A stretch of DNA of 55,449 nucleotides, taken from NCBI GenBank assembly GCA_016930675.1, contig JAFGGG010000019.1:1-55449 (forward strand), written 5' to 3'. This document shows positions 35,955-43,675 of this stretch, piece by piece. Position numbers and translations under genes: made by a program. Under the pieces are notes generated by a model. The model saw nothing but the letters and a program-made list of their open reading frames with translations, searched no databases and was not told where the DNA came from. The stretch comes from Spirochaetales bacterium. GTDB taxonomy: Bacteria > Spirochaetota > Spirochaetia > SZUA-6 > RPPD01. Within the stretch, counting starts at the first letter, position 1. Each line of letters begins with the position of its first letter.

Positions 35955-37163
35955 ATGAACCAAAAGAAATCTATTCAATTTATCATAATCATATGTATTA
36001 TGACGTTTGTGTTAATTTTCAGTGCGGGAGCGGATGAGTGGCACCAATGGCGTGGTACCAATAGAAACAGTATTTCCACGGAAAAAAACTGGAATCCGTA
36101 TTCACTGCAGTCCGCAGCAAAAGTGCTGTGGCAAATAAATATAGACAAGGGTTATTCGGGATTGGCGATTACCGGAGACCGAATCTATACTATGGGTAAC
36201 AATGGAAGCAAAGATACTGTTTATTGTCTGGATAAAAACACGGGGAGAATTCTCTGGCAGTATTCCTATACGTGCAGCGGCGGTCAGTATCCCGGTCCCA
36301 GGGCTACTCCTACCGTTGATAACGACAGGGTCTACACCTTAAGCGGAAAGGGAAATCTCTATTGTTTTAATGCTTTAAATGGAAGTGTAAAATGGTCCAA
36401 GAACCTGCAAAGCGCTTTTGGCGTGTCACTGCCCACCTGGTATCTGGCCGGTTCACCGCTTGTTGTGGACAACATGCTCATTCTCAACGCCAATGTTTCA
36501 GGCCTGGCTTTCAATAAATTCAGCGGCGCCACAATCTGGGCCAGCCGCCCGGGAACAGGCGGTTATGCTTCACCTGTATACTTTAAAAGCGGGGGGACAC
36601 GCGGTGTGGCCATCTTCGGGCAAAAGGCACTTTACGGAGTTGAGCTTGCTACCGGTAATGTTCTTTGGTCGTATCCCTGGATAACCAGCAATGATGTAAA
36701 TGCCGCCGATCCGCTTGTTTTCGGCAATAAAATATTTATAAGCTCCGGGTATGGTAAAGGCTGCGCTCTCTTAGAATATACATCGTCTTCGGTAAGACGT
36801 ATGTGGCAGAATACCGCACTGGCTTCACATTTTACCAGCCCTGTTTACTTCAACGGTTTTATTTACGGAGTGCACGGCAACGCCGGCAACGGACGCCTGC
36901 GGGCATTGGATCCGGTTACGGGACAGATTAAACTTGAAAAAACTCTCGGTTTCGGTTCGTTTATTATTGTTGACAACAAACTCATCTATGTAAGAGAAAA
37001 CGGCACAATCACCATAGCGGCAGCATCGCCTTACCAGTACTCAGAAATCGCAAGTACTAAAATTCTCTCAAGCACCCACTGGACTCCGCCTTCTTTTTCC
37101 AACGGCAGACTCTATATTCGCAATGCCCTGGGTCAGATCGTGTGTGTGGATTTAAGCTCCTAA
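35955..37163 (+). CDS. Exported PQQ-like beta-propeller protein 1
   Basis: 402 aa from ATG 35955, the start with GGAG upstream. A signal peptide (about 1-25) is followed by DEWHQWRGTNRNSIS, the W-x-x-W-R-G entry motif common to these proteins. Propeller blades show the repeated CLDKNTGRILWQYS, CFNALNGSVKWSKN and VELATGNVLWSYPW (x-G-x-x-x-W tryptophan docking). There is no cytochrome c motif and no recognisable PQQ or calcium ligand set, so a binding or scaffold role is as likely as a dehydrogenase. It is the first gene of the 13-gene plus-strand cluster. Confidence 0.85.
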   Translation: MNQKKSIQFIIIICIMTFVLIFSAGADEWHQWRGTNRNSISTEKNWNPYSLQSAAKVLWQINIDKGYSGLAITGDRIYTMGNNGSKDTVYCLDKNTGRILWQYSYTCSGGQYPGPRATPTVDNDRVYTLSGKGNLYCFNALNGSVKWSKNLQSAFGVSLPTWYLAGSPLVVDNMLILNANVSGLAFNKFSGATIWASRPGTGGYASPVYFKSGGTRGVAIFGQKALYGVELATGNVLWSYPWITSNDVNAADPLVFGNKIFISSGYGKGCALLEYTSSSVRRMWQNTALASHFTSPVYFNGFIYGVHGNAGNGRLRALDPVTGQIKLEKTLGFGSFIIVDNKLIYVRENGTITIAAASPYQYSEIASTKILSSTHWTPPSFSNGRLYIRNALGQIVCVDLSS

Positions 37164-37267
37164 AAATAAACCTGTCAGGCATGCAATAAATTATGCTAAA
37201 TTTTTAACATAATTTGACTTGATTATTTCAGTGCGGCACGATAGACTATAAAGAATCCAGTTATGCT

Positions 37268-38704
37268 ATGAATGAGCGTATAATTTCTAGAATCATTACT
37301 ACAATATTCGTGTTAATCAGTTTGTTTTCCATGGTATGGTGGTTGAGTTCAGGGGTCATCCCGCCTATTGAAATCGATATTCCCGGTAAAGACAACAAAC
37401 CGGCCTCACCCGGTGCAGGCACCATAAGCGTGACTATCGGACAGTATGCGGAAAGGCTTGAGGGCGTACCCTCATCTATTACAGGCAGTTGGCCGCGTTT
37501 CCGCGGTGCCGACTTTGACAACATCAGTAAAGAAAAAATCGCCTTAGCGGACAACTGGGAAGATTCCGGTCCGGAAATCTTATGGTCGGTAGCTTTAGGA
37601 GAAGGTCACGCCGCGCCGGCCGTAATGAACGGCCGTGTCTATATCCTGGATTACGATGAAGGGCTCCGCAGCGACGTACTGCGCTGTCTGTCTATGGATG
37701 ACGGCCGGGAAATCTGGCGCAGATGGTACACCGTTCTGATAAAGAGAAATCACGGCATGTCGCGTACCATCCCGGCGGTTACGGATAAATATGTGGTATC
37801 CATAGGTCCTCTCTGTCATGTCATGTGCGTGGACGCAATTACCGGTGAGTTTAAGTGGGGGATCGATCTGGAAAAAGAATACGGAACCAAAATACCCCTC
37901 TGGTACACGGCTCAGTGTCCGCTTATCGATGAGGGTCAGGCGGTTATCGCGCCCTGCGGTGAAGATCTGATGATCGGTATAGACTGCGAAACCGGGACTG
38001 TGCTTTGGCGCACGCCAAACACCTTTGCTATCAACATGTCTCATTCATCAATAATAATGATGAATTACTATGGAAAGAAAATCTATGTATACAGCGGTGT
38101 CGGCGGTATGGTCGGCATTTCGGCGGACAAGGAAACCAAAGGCCAGGTGCTTTTTTTTACTAATGCCTGGGATAATTCCGTTATCGCGCCCTCACCCGTA
38201 CCGTTTGGGGACGGAAGAATTTTTGTCACCGCCGGGTACGGGGCGGGCAGTATGCTGCTGAATCTAACTTACAGCGCAGGAATATTCCAAGTTAATCCGT
38301 TGTACACACACAGTCCCAAACAGGGTTTGGCCTCAGAGCAGCAGACACCGATTTTCTATCAAGGCATGCTTTACGCCATCCTGCCCAAGGACGCGGGAGC
38401 TTTACGAAACCAGTTTGTCTGCTACAATCCCGACAGCGAAGAGATAGTCTGGGCCAGCGGCAAAGATCACCGTTTCGGTTTGGGTCCGTTTATCATCGCG
38501 GATAATAAGATCTTTATTCTTAATGATGACGGCGTGCTTACCGTACTGAACGCTTCCCTTACGGCTTTTGAGCCGTTGGCACAAGCTAAAATCATGGATG
38601 GAGTTGACGCATGGGGGCCGCTGGCAATTGCAGGCGGCAGAATGCTTTTGCGCGATTCAAACCGGCTTTTTTGTATCGATTTAAGAGGGGAAAACCAACA
38701 GTAA
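37268..38704 (+). CDS. Membrane-anchored PQQ-like beta-propeller protein 2
   Basis: 478 aa. One N-terminal transmembrane segment (about 8-26) anchors a periplasmic propeller. The entry motif is SWPRFRGADFDNIS, and blades include CLSMDDGREIWRRW, CVDAITGEFKWGID and GIDCETGTVLWRTP. No Shine-Dalgarno sequence is obvious before ATG 37268. It lies 104 bp after propeller 1 and 3 bp before the NHL-like gene. As with its paralogues, cofactor binding cannot be asserted from sequence. Confidence 0.85.
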   Translation: MNERIISRIITTIFVLISLFSMVWWLSSGVIPPIEIDIPGKDNKPASPGAGTISVTIGQYAERLEGVPSSITGSWPRFRGADFDNISKEKIALADNWEDSGPEILWSVALGEGHAAPAVMNGRVYILDYDEGLRSDVLRCLSMDDGREIWRRWYTVLIKRNHGMSRTIPAVTDKYVVSIGPLCHVMCVDAITGEFKWGIDLEKEYGTKIPLWYTAQCPLIDEGQAVIAPCGEDLMIGIDCETGTVLWRTPNTFAINMSHSSIIMMNYYGKKIYVYSGVGGMVGISADKETKGQVLFFTNAWDNSVIAPSPVPFGDGRIFVTAGYGAGSMLLNLTYSAGIFQVNPLYTHSPKQGLASEQQTPIFYQGMLYAILPKDAGALRNQFVCYNPDSEEIVWASGKDHRFGLGPFIIADNKIFILNDDGVLTVLNASLTAFEPLAQAKIMDGVDAWGPLAIAGGRMLLRDSNRLFCIDLRGENQQ

Positions 38705-38707
38705 GAC

Positions 38708-39706
38708 ATGAAAAAAGAACCCGATCTTTTTATGAAAATTACAGTCGCAGTCTTCCTGGCACTCGGTGCGGCCATATTTGTATTGCTTATATATTACGGA
38801 GTGATGAACGTGAATATCACGCAGACTCCCGAATACGTGGAGTACAATATAGAAGACCTCAAAAAAGTTCCTGAGGAGTTAATCAAATATGCGGAGTATA
38901 AAGATATTCCCGTTCCGGGAGAATTACTCTACGGAATTACGCTGCTCAGTCAGGACAGGATTGCCGTAAGCGCCGACAGCACGGTTCTTATATTCGAATT
39001 ACAGGGTCGGGAAGTGATGAATTTCACGCTTTCTCAGCCTGCTCTCTGCCTGGCCTCAGATGAACAGGATTTAATCTACACCGGGATGGCGGATCATGTG
39101 GAGGTATATACGTTCGAAGGAAAGCAAGCGGATATATGGGCGGGGTTGGGCAACAAAGCTTTTATTACTTCCATAACAGTAAACAGCGGACATGTTTTTG
39201 TGGCTGACGCGGGCAACAAACTCATCATGCACTACAACACGGAAGGCAGACTGATTAATTTTATCGGCCGCCGCGGTGAGGATGACGATTTTCCGGGATT
39301 CATTATCCCCAGCCCTTACTTTGATGTCGCTTTAACCACGGAAACCGGCTTGTGGGCGGTAAATCCGGGCAAGCGTAAACTTATCCTCTTTTCTTATGAC
39401 GGAACTCCGCTTAAAAGCTGGGGAAGCGCGTCTACGGCAATCCACGGTTTTTCCGGCTGCTGTAATCCCACTCATATCGCGCTTACGGCTCGGGGTACGA
39501 TTATCACAAGTGAAAAAGGCCTGGTGCGGGTAAAAGAATATTCAGCAACTGGGGAGCTTTCCGCGGTTGTGGCTGCTCCCGCGGCTTTTAGCGATGATAC
39601 CGTGGGCCTGGATCTGGCCGTGAGCACAAAGGGCGATATTTTTATTTTAGATCCTCACAAAAAAGCGGTCCGCATCTTTAAAAAAACAAGGGGGGACAAT
39701 GACTAG
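38708..39706 (+). CDS. Membrane-anchored NHL/six-bladed propeller-like protein
   Basis: 332 aa with one N-terminal membrane segment (about 8-29). The rest has NHL-like repeats (ITVNSGHVFVADAGNKLIMHYNTEGRL, LAVSTKGDIFILDPHKKAVRIF). A conspicuous vicinal pair Cys251-Cys252 lies in FSGCCNPTHIAL, which could ligate a metal or Fe-S cluster or form a redox disulfide. It overlaps the small Tat protein gene by 8 bp, tying it to the Fe-S genes that follow. I do not recognise a characterised homologue. Confidence 0.75.
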   Translation: MKKEPDLFMKITVAVFLALGAAIFVLLIYYGVMNVNITQTPEYVEYNIEDLKKVPEELIKYAEYKDIPVPGELLYGITLLSQDRIAVSADSTVLIFELQGREVMNFTLSQPALCLASDEQDLIYTGMADHVEVYTFEGKQADIWAGLGNKAFITSITVNSGHVFVADAGNKLIMHYNTEGRLINFIGRRGEDDDFPGFIIPSPYFDVALTTETGLWAVNPGKRKLILFSYDGTPLKSWGSASTAIHGFSGCCNPTHIALTARGTIITSEKGLVRVKEYSATGELSAVVAAPAAFSDDTVGLDLAVSTKGDIFILDPHKKAVRIFKKTRGDND

Positions 39707-39959
39707 TGCAAAAAAAAAGCAAACCCGACGCACTTTCTTTAAAAATCTTGGGCGAGGAGTGCTTGCCGCGGGTTTGGCCTTATTGGGTTTCAAACTTTTG
39801 GGAAAAAGCCTGTTTATCAAGAAAAAAGCACAATCATGCAACGCTGATTTTATCTGCTCGCGCTGCAGTGTTTTTTCCTCCTGCGGGCTTCCCCCCGCCC
39901 TATCCCGTAAACGGGCGCAGTCACTTATAACTCCGGCACCGTCACGTAAAGGAGGATAG
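39699..39959 (+). CDS. Small Tat-signal protein with C-x5-C-x2-C-x5-C motif
   Basis: 86 aa, ATG 39699 after AAGGGGGG. The N terminus is a twin-arginine-type signal (TRRTFFKNLGRGVLAAGLALLGFKLLG, Arg10-Arg11). The remaining 45 residues contain Cys47, Cys53, Cys56 and Cys62 followed by GLPPALSRK. The spacing suggests one metal or Fe-S site in a mini-protein, folded in the cytoplasm and exported or membrane-attached. It overlaps the NHL gene and lies 7 bp before the NapG-like gene. I recall similar small proteins beside polyferredoxins in other phyla but know no function. Confidence 0.75.
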   Translation: MTSAKKKQTRRTFFKNLGRGVLAAGLALLGFKLLGKSLFIKKKAQSCNADFICSRCSVFSSCGLPPALSRKRAQSLITPAPSRKGG

Positions 39960-39966
39960 AATCTGC

Positions 39967-40551
39967 ATGGCAGAAGCCGATAAAGAAAAAAATAATAATC
40001 TGAGCAGGAGAGATTTCCTGCGCTATGGATTTCGTGCGATCATCGGCCTGGGCGCGCTTTCCGTTGCCGGGCACACTCTTTTTTCTTCAAAAAGTCACGA
40101 TATGGTCTGGCAGCTTGATCCCGACAAATGTATTCAGTGCGGACGCTGCGCCACTCGTTGCGTTCTCTCTCCTTCCGCCGTCAAATGCGTACATGCTTTT
40201 GCCATTTGCGGCTACTGTGATTTATGCAGCGGTTACTTTCGGCAACCGCCTTTTGCGTTGGATACCGCGGCGGAAAACAGACTCTGTCCCACCAGTGCCA
40301 TCAAACGCACTTACGTGGAAGATCCTTACTATGAATATACTATCGATCAGTCGCTCTGTATCGGCTGCGGAAAATGCGTGAAAGGCTGCGGCAGTTTCGG
40401 CAACGGCTCACTCTTTTTACAGGTGATGCATGACCGCTGCGTAAACTGCAATGAATGCTCGATTGCCGTAACCTGTCCCGCCAAAGCCTATACGCGCGTT
40501 CCCGCCCATTCTCCCTATCTCCTGAAAAAAGCGGCGGAAGGAAGCGGCTGA
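39967..40551 (+). CDS. Tat-exported polyferredoxin, NapG/MauM-like
   Basis: 194 aa; AAAGGAGG lies 11 bp before ATG 39967. The Tat signal is SRRDFLRYGFR (Arg14-Arg15). Cysteines suit up to four [4Fe-4S] clusters: C55-x2-C58-x2-C61-x3-C65, C74 with C81-x2-C84-x2-C87 and C107-Pro, C131-x2-C134-x2-C137-x3-C141, and C158-x2-C161-x2-C164-x5-C170-Pro. NapG-type proteins receive electrons from the quinol-linked membrane partner NapH. Here the next gene, overlapping by 3 bp, encodes such a partner. No nitrate reductase subunit is present. Confidence 0.88.
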   Translation: MAEADKEKNNNLSRRDFLRYGFRAIIGLGALSVAGHTLFSSKSHDMVWQLDPDKCIQCGRCATRCVLSPSAVKCVHAFAICGYCDLCSGYFRQPPFALDTAAENRLCPTSAIKRTYVEDPYYEYTIDQSLCIGCGKCVKGCGSFGNGSLFLQVMHDRCVNCNECSIAVTCPAKAYTRVPAHSPYLLKKAAEGSG

Positions 40552-41873
40552 TGCGAAATTTCGTGACCTGCTTTTTCCCAAGAGGATCAAAACTCCTCAC
40601 TATTGTCCTTATTATGATACTGTTTGGCGTTATTTCGGCTGCTCCCCTGCCTGCCGAATACCGTTTCCCCAGACCGGAATTTAAATCAGAGTATGAGATC
40701 CCTAAAACAGAAGTACCCGCCGCAACTCCCTCCATTTATGAGTATCTTGATCTTTTTGTGCTGGTCGTTCTTTTAAGTATTGTCTCTTATCTCGTGCTTA
40801 AACGGCGTTCGCGCCTGGGTATTTTTATTATTTCCATTTTTAGTCTTATCTACCTGGGATTTTTAAGGCGGGGCTGTATCTGTCCCATCGGCTCGATTCA
40901 GAATGTTACATTGGCGATCTTTGATTCCGGTTATATTATTCCACTTACCGTGATCGGCTTTTTTTTACTGCCCCTTATATACACCCTGCTTTTCGGGAGA
41001 AGCTTCTGCGCCGGAGTCTGTCCGTTCGGAGCCTTGCAGGATCTGGTTATTCTCAGACCTGTAAAACTGCCGGCCTGGCTTTCACAAACACTGGGGCTTT
41101 TCCCTTACGTTTATCTGGGTACGGCCGTCTTATTCACGGCTACCGGCAGCGGTTTCCTTATCTGCCGTTTTGATCCGTTTGTGGAAATCTTTCGCTTTGG
41201 CTCGCGGGTGGAAATGCTTATCTTCGGCGGAATCCTGCTTATCATAGGCATATTCATCGCCCGCCCCTACTGCCGTTTTTTATGTCCGTACAGTGTACTG
41301 CTCAGGCTTTTTTCGCGTTTCGCAATCTGGCACGGCACAATAACCCCGGCGGAATGCGTTAACTGTAAACTGTGCCATGACTCCTGCCCGGTCGACGCAA
41401 TCCTCCCCTCTACACCGCAGGCCGAACCGGAAAGCCGTAGCAGAGGCGTAAAAAGGCTCATGCTGCTGCTTATTCTCATACCCCTGCTGACAGGCGGCGG
41501 AGCAGTTCTCGGCTCCCAACTCGGACACGTAATGTCATATCTTAACTCCGATGTAAGACTGCAGACCCAGATAAACCGGGAAAACACCACAGGAACGGAA
41601 AACTATTCTGAAGACAGCAGCTTTTTTAGGGAATCAAGGCAGACTGAGGAGCAGCTTGCGGAGCAGGTTGCGACAACCAAAGCGGATTTTTACACCGGAG
41701 GCTTCCTTCTGGGAGGGTTTATCGCTTTGGTATTTGCACTTAAACTTATAAGTCTTTCCCTATGGAGAAAAAGAGATGAATATGAGATCGACAAAGCTCA
41801 ATGTGTAAGCTGCGGCAGATGTTTTGAATACTGTCCTGTGGAAGCACAGCACAAACGTGCCAAGGATGATTAA
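40551..41873 (+). CDS. NapH/NosR-like membrane polyferredoxin
   Basis: 440 aa from ATG 40551, which overlaps the previous stop (ATGA style); a longer frame reaches back into the previous gene. About six membrane segments are interspersed with the NapH-type CICPIGS, CAGVCPFGALQDL and CRFLCPYSVL motifs. Two soluble Fe-S sites follow: CVNCKLCHDSCPVDAI and a C-terminal CVSCGRCFEYCPVEA. The family shuttles electrons between quinone and soluble Fe-S partners across the membrane. It probably forms the membrane hub between the NAD(P)H oxidoreductase and the exported ferredoxin. Confidence 0.88.
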   Translation: MRNFVTCFFPRGSKLLTIVLIMILFGVISAAPLPAEYRFPRPEFKSEYEIPKTEVPAATPSIYEYLDLFVLVVLLSIVSYLVLKRRSRLGIFIISIFSLIYLGFLRRGCICPIGSIQNVTLAIFDSGYIIPLTVIGFFLLPLIYTLLFGRSFCAGVCPFGALQDLVILRPVKLPAWLSQTLGLFPYVYLGTAVLFTATGSGFLICRFDPFVEIFRFGSRVEMLIFGGILLIIGIFIARPYCRFLCPYSVLLRLFSRFAIWHGTITPAECVNCKLCHDSCPVDAILPSTPQAEPESRSRGVKRLMLLLILIPLLTGGGAVLGSQLGHVMSYLNSDVRLQTQINRENTTGTENYSEDSSFFRESRQTEEQLAEQVATTKADFYTGGFLLGGFIALVFALKLISLSLWRKRDEYEIDKAQCVSCGRCFEYCPVEAQHKRAKDD

Positions 41874-41881
41874 GAGGCATT

Positions 41882-43675
41882 ATGGATCAACAAAGCGCAA
41901 AATATAAAAAGCTGATGGCCATGCTTTTCTATACTGCCCGGAATACAAGTGTGGTGGCGGGACTTTTTTCCCTCATTATGTGCGTCCTGCTGCTTACCAC
42001 CTATATCCAGCTGGAGGTACACGATCCGCTGGATAACCCTGTATTAACGTCTATGCTTGAAAAAGTAACGGCCAATCCCGACGATCAGGCTTTGCGTGAG
42101 CAGTTAAGAGCTGTCGACTGGCTGGCCAGAAAGGCCTACTTTACCGGTCAGCAGCAGCTTGCCGCGGGCGGCACCATGCTCCTCGTTGGTGCAGCTGTTT
42201 TAAGCGCCTGTCTGGTTTTTTTGTTCGCCTTTAAAAAGAGATTCCCCGACTCGCTTGCCAGCAATAAACTTAACAACATTTGGCTTAAGAACACCGCAGC
42301 GCGTAAAGTAATCGCCTTAAGCGGTGCGGGGCTGGCGGCAGCGGCCGTTATTATCGTGATTCTTTCTCACACCTTATGGCGGGATTATTTTCCGGAGATG
42401 AGAGCGTCGGGGGGGGATTCGGCCGGCGCGGCCGATAAAAACACTTCTTCGGAAAATTCACAGAATGATTCTATCGGGCAGGGTGCTGCCGCGCAATTGC
42501 AAAGCCTGCCTTACAGTCAGACTTTTATCAGTAACTGGCCCAATTTCAGAGGACCGGGAGGGTTTGGCGTGGCCTATACTCAAAAAGCTCCATTACGATG
42601 GGATGGGGCAGCCGGCATTAATATCGCATGGAAAGTCGCTTTAAGCCGCAGCGGGTTTAATTCACCGATAGTATGGGAAGACCGCCTCTTTATATCCGCC
42701 GCGGACGGGCAGACACAGGAAGTACTTTGTTATGACGCCGGAAACGGAGAGCTGCTCTGGCAGGGGCAGGTAAATGCTATTCCCGGATCACCTGCTGTGC
42801 CGCCGCAGATCACGGAGGATACTGGTTACGCAGCGCCCACTATGGCAACAGACGGTTCATCCGTATTCGCCCTGTTTGCAACCGGGGATATAATCTGTTT
42901 TGATTTTCAAGGTCAAAGAAGGTGGGCGCGTAATCTGGGTATGCCGGACAACCACTACGGACACTCATCCTCTTTGCTTACTTATAAAAATCTGCTCCTT
43001 ATTCAGTATGATCAAAGTCAAGGCTCGCGGGTACTTGCTTTGGATACCGCCACTGGTGAGACTGTATGGGAAACGGCGCGCAGTGATGTGCTTACGGCGT
43101 GGTCCTCTCCCATTCTTATCAACTATAACAACTCTTCACAGCTCATTCTCCAGGCCAATCCTTATGTGCAGGGCTACGATCCGGATACGGGCCAAGAACT
43201 GTGGCGCGTCGAGTGTCTGATGGGTGAAATAGGAGCAAGCCCCGCCTATGACAACGGGATGGTATTCGCCGCCAATCAGTTCGCGGTTCTGGCCGCCATT
43301 GACCTGAATACGGAACAGATTGTATGGCAGGCCTATGACGATCTGCCTGACGCCTCCAGTCCGGCGGCGGGGAACGGGCATCTTTTCGTAGCCACCGCCT
43401 ACGGTGTTGTGACATGTTATGACACAGGCAGGGGTGATGTGCTGTGGCAGCATGAATTTGAAGAGGGCTCTTACTCTTCACCCGTGATAGTGGGAGATCT
43501 GGTATATCTTTTAAACAGGGCGGGTACCATGTACATCTTTCGGGCGGGCTCCGAATTTGAACTTCTGGCGGCACCGGAACTGGGTGAGCCCTCGGACTGC
43601 ACACCGGCCTTTGTGAATAATCGCATTTATATCCGCGGCCGCAACCATCTTTTTTGTATCGAGGAGACAGAGTGA
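41882..43675 (+). CDS. Multi-pass membrane-anchored PQQ-like beta-propeller protein 3
   Basis: 597 aa. Three membrane segments (about 18-41, 96-117, 141-163) would place the C-terminal propeller outside. After a low-complexity linker the propeller starts at NWPNFRGPGGFGVAY and repeats CYDAGNGELLWQGQ, ALDTATGETVWETA, GYDPDTGQELWRVE and CYDTGRGDVLWQHE. It is the largest propeller in the cluster and sits between the membrane polyferredoxin and the NuoEF fusion. Start ATG 41882 follows AGAGG; its stop overlaps the next start by 4 bp. Confidence 0.86.
   Translation: MDQQSAKYKKLMAMLFYTARNTSVVAGLFSLIMCVLLLTTYIQLEVHDPLDNPVLTSMLEKVTANPDDQALREQLRAVDWLARKAYFTGQQQLAAGGTMLLVGAAVLSACLVFLFAFKKRFPDSLASNKLNNIWLKNTAARKVIALSGAGLAAAAVIIVILSHTLWRDYFPEMRASGGDSAGAADKNTSSENSQNDSIGQGAAAQLQSLPYSQTFISNWPNFRGPGGFGVAYTQKAPLRWDGAAGINIAWKVALSRSGFNSPIVWEDRLFISAADGQTQEVLCYDAGNGELLWQGQVNAIPGSPAVPPQITEDTGYAAPTMATDGSSVFALFATGDIICFDFQGQRRWARNLGMPDNHYGHSSSLLTYKNLLLIQYDQSQGSRVLALDTATGETVWETARSDVLTAWSSPILINYNNSSQLILQANPYVQGYDPDTGQELWRVECLMGEIGASPAYDNGMVFAANQFAVLAAIDLNTEQIVWQAYDDLPDASSPAAGNGHLFVATAYGVVTCYDTGRGDVLWQHEFEEGSYSSPVIVGDLVYLLNRAGTMYIFRAGSEFELLAAPELGEPSDCTPAFVNNRIYIRGRNHLFCIEETE

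Noticed and set aside
39967..41873. Periplasmic nitrate reductase (Nap) operon
   Set aside because: NapG- and NapH-like proteins occur, but NapA, NapB, NapD and NapF are absent.
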